Assembly (NCBI GenBank): GCA_041686915.1 | Contig: JAWLDB010000145.1 | Location: 1 to 6,957, forward strand | Origin: JAWLDB01 sp041686915 | GTDB taxonomy: Bacteria; Bacillota; UBA994; UBA5500 | Length of the DNA stretch: 6,957 nucleotides | Direction of reading: 5' to 3' | Notes under the pieces: generated by a model | What the model was told of the DNA's origin: nothing | What the model saw: only the letters and a program-made list of their open reading frames with translations | The model's database searches: none | Position numbers and translations under genes: made by a program | Shown: positions 5,440 to 6,957 of the stretch, in pieces | How positions within the stretch are numbered: position 1 is the first letter of the stretch | Layout of the letters: every line of letters starts with the position of its first letter

Positions 5440-6255
5440 ATGAACAATGCTTGCCTGGTACAAGCAATGTGGAAGTCACCAGTGTTGGTAGCTCTACGCG
5501 GAGAGGAACTGCGCCATTGTCACGATGTGCTATGTACAGGAAGCATAGGCCTGGAGGTAGGCGACTTCGCCAGCCCGAGCTTGCTGGATGGGAACTGGCG
5601 CGAGCGCTTGCCTGTGATGAAGAAACTGGTTTCCCAATACAAGGGCCCCATTTCACTGCACGGGCCATTTTTGGATATGAGTCCTACTAGTCCAGAGCCA
5701 GGGTTGCGTAGGTTGACCATGGAACGCTATTTGCAGGCCTTGGAAGCAGCTGGAGAGCTAGGGGCTAGCCGCCTGGTGCTCCACACCCAACTGAACCCTA
5801 ATCTCAGGCAGCCTGATTACATTGCCAACTGGCTTGGTGGTAACATTCAGTTCTTCCAGAGAATCCTGCCTCAGGCTGAGGCAGCAGGCGTGGCCATTCT
5901 ACTTGAGAACATGTGGGACCCTTGCCCCGACTATCTGGCCGAGCTGTTGGAAACGATGAACAGCCCTTGGTTAAAGGCCTGCCTTGACACGGGTCACGCC
6001 AATCTGTTCTCACGGGTGCCGCTGACTAGTTGGGCTGATAGGCTGGGAGAAAATCTGGTACATGTGCACCTTTCAGACAATCACGGAGGCTGGGATGAAC
6101 ATCTGGCGGCAGGGGCCGGTTCAATCGACTTCGCTCCTCTGCTTAGCAAGCTCGACCAGCGCCCTGTTCCTCCCTGGCTGTTGCTCGAGGTATCAAGGTT
6201 TGAGCAGGTGCAGCATAGTTTTGCGCATCTTGGATGGGCCCAGATTTTGGAATAG
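5440..6255 (+). CDS. TIM-barrel protein of the endonuclease IV/sugar phosphate isomerase-epimerase (AP2Ec) family
   Basis: The 271 residues form a xylose-isomerase-like TIM barrel, a metal-dependent fold shared by sugar isomerases/epimerases and endonuclease IV. Candidate metal ligands appear at strand ends in the expected order: His74 (LHGPF), His115 (VLHTQ), Glu156 (LLEN), Asp183 and His186 (LDTGH), His210 (VHLSD), Asp219 and His221 (DEH) and Glu250 (LLLEVS). These match the nine-ligand pattern of endonuclease IV, but the same DEH and GxG motifs also occur in isomerase relatives. The protein is slightly shorter than Nfo (about 285). Substrate and pathway are therefore unresolved. The in-frame ATG at 5440 is preferred over ATG 5431 because AGGAGAGG (5423-5430) directly abuts the latter and is spaced 9 nt from the former. 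It stands divergent to the NUDIX gene and is followed 93 nt later by the DUF2680-like gene. Confidence 0.83.
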   Translation: MNNACLVQAMWKSPVLVALRGEELRHCHDVLCTGSIGLEVGDFASPSLLDGNWRERLPVMKKLVSQYKGPISLHGPFLDMSPTSPEPGLRRLTMERYLQALEAAGELGASRLVLHTQLNPNLRQPDYIANWLGGNIQFFQRILPQAEAAGVAILLENMWDPCPDYLAELLETMNSPWLKACLDTGHANLFSRVPLTSWADRLGENLVHVHLSDNHGGWDEHLAAGAGSIDFAPLLSKLDQRPVPPWLLLEVSRFEQVQHSFAHLGWAQILE

Positions 6256-6300
6256 CTGCACATTCACAGAATCCTCACAAGTTCAGCATACCGACCGCAC

Positions 6301-6317
6301 TATTGTTTCGTACAATA
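6301..6317. repeat. Inverted repeat TATTGT-n5-ACAATA overlapping a candidate -10 box
   Basis: TATTGT (6301-6306) and ACAATA (6312-6317) form a perfect 6-bp inverted repeat. It contains TACAAT (6311-6316), a plausible -10 element 33 nt before the start of the exported protein gene; no good -35 box is seen at 17-18 nt. A repressor site overlapping the promoter is possible, and so is an mRNA 5' hairpin. Confidence 0.35.
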
Positions 6318-6348
6318 AAGCCAGTACAACGACAGGAGGTGATTACGA

Positions 6349-6837
6349 GTGAAGTGGAAGATTCTCATCCCAACGTTGGTGCTGACGGTTGCGCTCTCCG
6401 TGACTGCGTTCGCTGCTACTTATGCCGGACCGGCTGCCATAGTTTCGGAGATCACAGGTATCCCCGAGGCTGAGGTAAGCGCACAGCGCGCAGCTGGTGA
6501 GACTTACGGCCAGATTGCTGCCGAGAATGACGCTCTGGAGCAGTTCAAGCAGAAGATGCTGGATTGGAAGTTCGAGATCATCGACCAACGGGTAGAGGAG
6601 AAGGTGCTGACTGAAGAGCAGGCTGCCGAGTTGAAGCAGGCCATGCAAGAGCGCGTTGAGGCTTGTACTGGCACCCCGGCTGACGGGCAGCAGCGTCTCG
6701 GGCGGCAGTTCGGTGGCGGGTTGCGCTTCGGCATGGGCGGTGGTGGCACCGGCTTCTGCGGAGGTGGCAACAACAACCAGCGGCGCAATGGTTCCGGTGC
6801 TGGCTTCGGCAACGGTTTCCGTCGCGGCGGACGCTAA
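6349..6837 (+). CDS. Exported DUF2680 (YckD-like) protein with Gly/Arg-rich tail
   Basis: The 162-residue protein has a clear Sec signal peptide: MKWK, a hydrophobic core (5-20), then AFA with likely cleavage after Ala22. The mature protein has a charged helical region (about 50-106) including FKQKMLDWKFEIIDQRV (66-82) and VLTEEQAAELKQAMQ (86-100), the pattern of DUF2680/YckD proteins of Bacillota, where a TEEQA turn joins two helices. From about 115 on it is Gly-rich with Arg, Asn and Phe (FGGGLRFGMGGGG, ending FRRGGR) and probably disordered. There are single cysteines at 106 and 137. Location is predicted to be outside the membrane; function is unknown, and a role in envelope stress or metal handling is only speculation. 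GTG at 6349 is chosen because AGGAGGTGAT (6334-6343) lies upstream with good spacing and it gives the complete signal peptide. Confidence 0.82.
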   Translation: MKWKILIPTLVLTVALSVTAFAATYAGPAAIVSEITGIPEAEVSAQRAAGETYGQIAAENDALEQFKQKMLDWKFEIIDQRVEEKVLTEEQAAELKQAMQERVEACTGTPADGQQRLGRQFGGGLRFGMGGGGTGFCGGGNNNQRRNGSGAGFGNGFRRGGR

Positions 6838-6856
6838 GCATGTGACATAATTAAGT

Positions 6857-6894
6857 CGAGCCAACCCATCGTGGGTTGGCTCGCTTGCTGTTTG
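6857..6894 (+). terminator. Intrinsic terminator after the DUF2680-like gene
   Basis: CGAGCCAACCCA (6857-6868) pairs perfectly with TGGGTTGGCTCG (6872-6883) around a 3-nt loop. The tail CTTGCTGTTTG is only moderately T-rich, so termination efficiency is uncertain. It begins 20 nt after the stop codon. The rest of the window (6895-6957) shows no gene or site I can support. Confidence 0.75.
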
Positions 6895-6957
6895 CAGGAT
6901 TCGGGTTCACGAGTAGCTAACTTGCTTCAGTTCAGCCGGGGATAGTGAGAGTGTATA

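Noticed and set aside
6343..6864. Minus-strand open frame of 173 codons opposite the DUF2680-like gene
   Set aside because: Its composition (runs of Ala, Thr, Ser, Leu) reflects the complement of a Gly/Gln-rich gene. The + strand frame has a signal peptide, a ribosome binding site and a family match, and the minus frame starts inside the + strand terminator.
1..6957. Search for CRISPR arrays, IS ends, attachment sites, tRNA or rRNA genes
   Set aside because: Reading both strands showed no regularly spaced repeats, no transposase-like protein, no direct repeats flanking genes and no tRNA-like cloverleaf.

Overview
The window looks like chromosomal DNA from a Gram-positive bacterium of the Bacillota (Clostridia-like). 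This is inferred from a T-box leader, strong AAGGAGG-type ribosome binding sites at most genes, compact intrinsic terminators and a DUF2680-type exported protein. No phage, transposon, CRISPR, tRNA or rRNA feature is visible. A genus cannot be named from this sequence alone.

Layout. Positions 1-160 hold the 3' half of a T-box riboswitch: a stem III-like hairpin, an antiterminator and a terminator. It controls a threonyl-tRNA synthetase at 247-1656 on the + strand. This enzyme is of the archaeal type, not the usual bacterial one, and lacks any editing domain. Positions 1657-1929 form a compact regulatory module: a good sigma-A promoter, a 33-codon ORF with a very strong Shine-Dalgarno, and a 14-bp intrinsic terminator ending just before an MFS efflux transporter of the DHA3 type (1930-3129, +). 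A bidirectional terminator at 3151-3173 separates this half from a minus-strand block.

The minus-strand block contains a NUDIX hydrolase with a zinc ribbon (5299-4802). After its own terminator comes a 430-residue proteasome-fold N-terminal-threonine protein (4662-3370). A 55-residue ORF (3363-3196) follows; its ribosome binding site lies in the last codons of the Ntn gene. Divergently, on the + strand, come an endonuclease IV/sugar isomerase-like TIM barrel (5440-6255) and an exported DUF2680-like protein with a Gly/Arg-rich tail (6349-6837), followed by a hairpin terminator.

How they fit together. ThrRS and its T-box make a self-contained threonine-responsive unit. The MFS gene may be controlled by attenuation through the small ORF and terminator upstream of it, although the terminator may also simply end thrS transcription. 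The Ntn-type protein and the 55-aa ORF look like a translationally coupled pair of unknown role and are the best candidate here for an undescribed system. The remaining genes look like independent accessory or housekeeping units.
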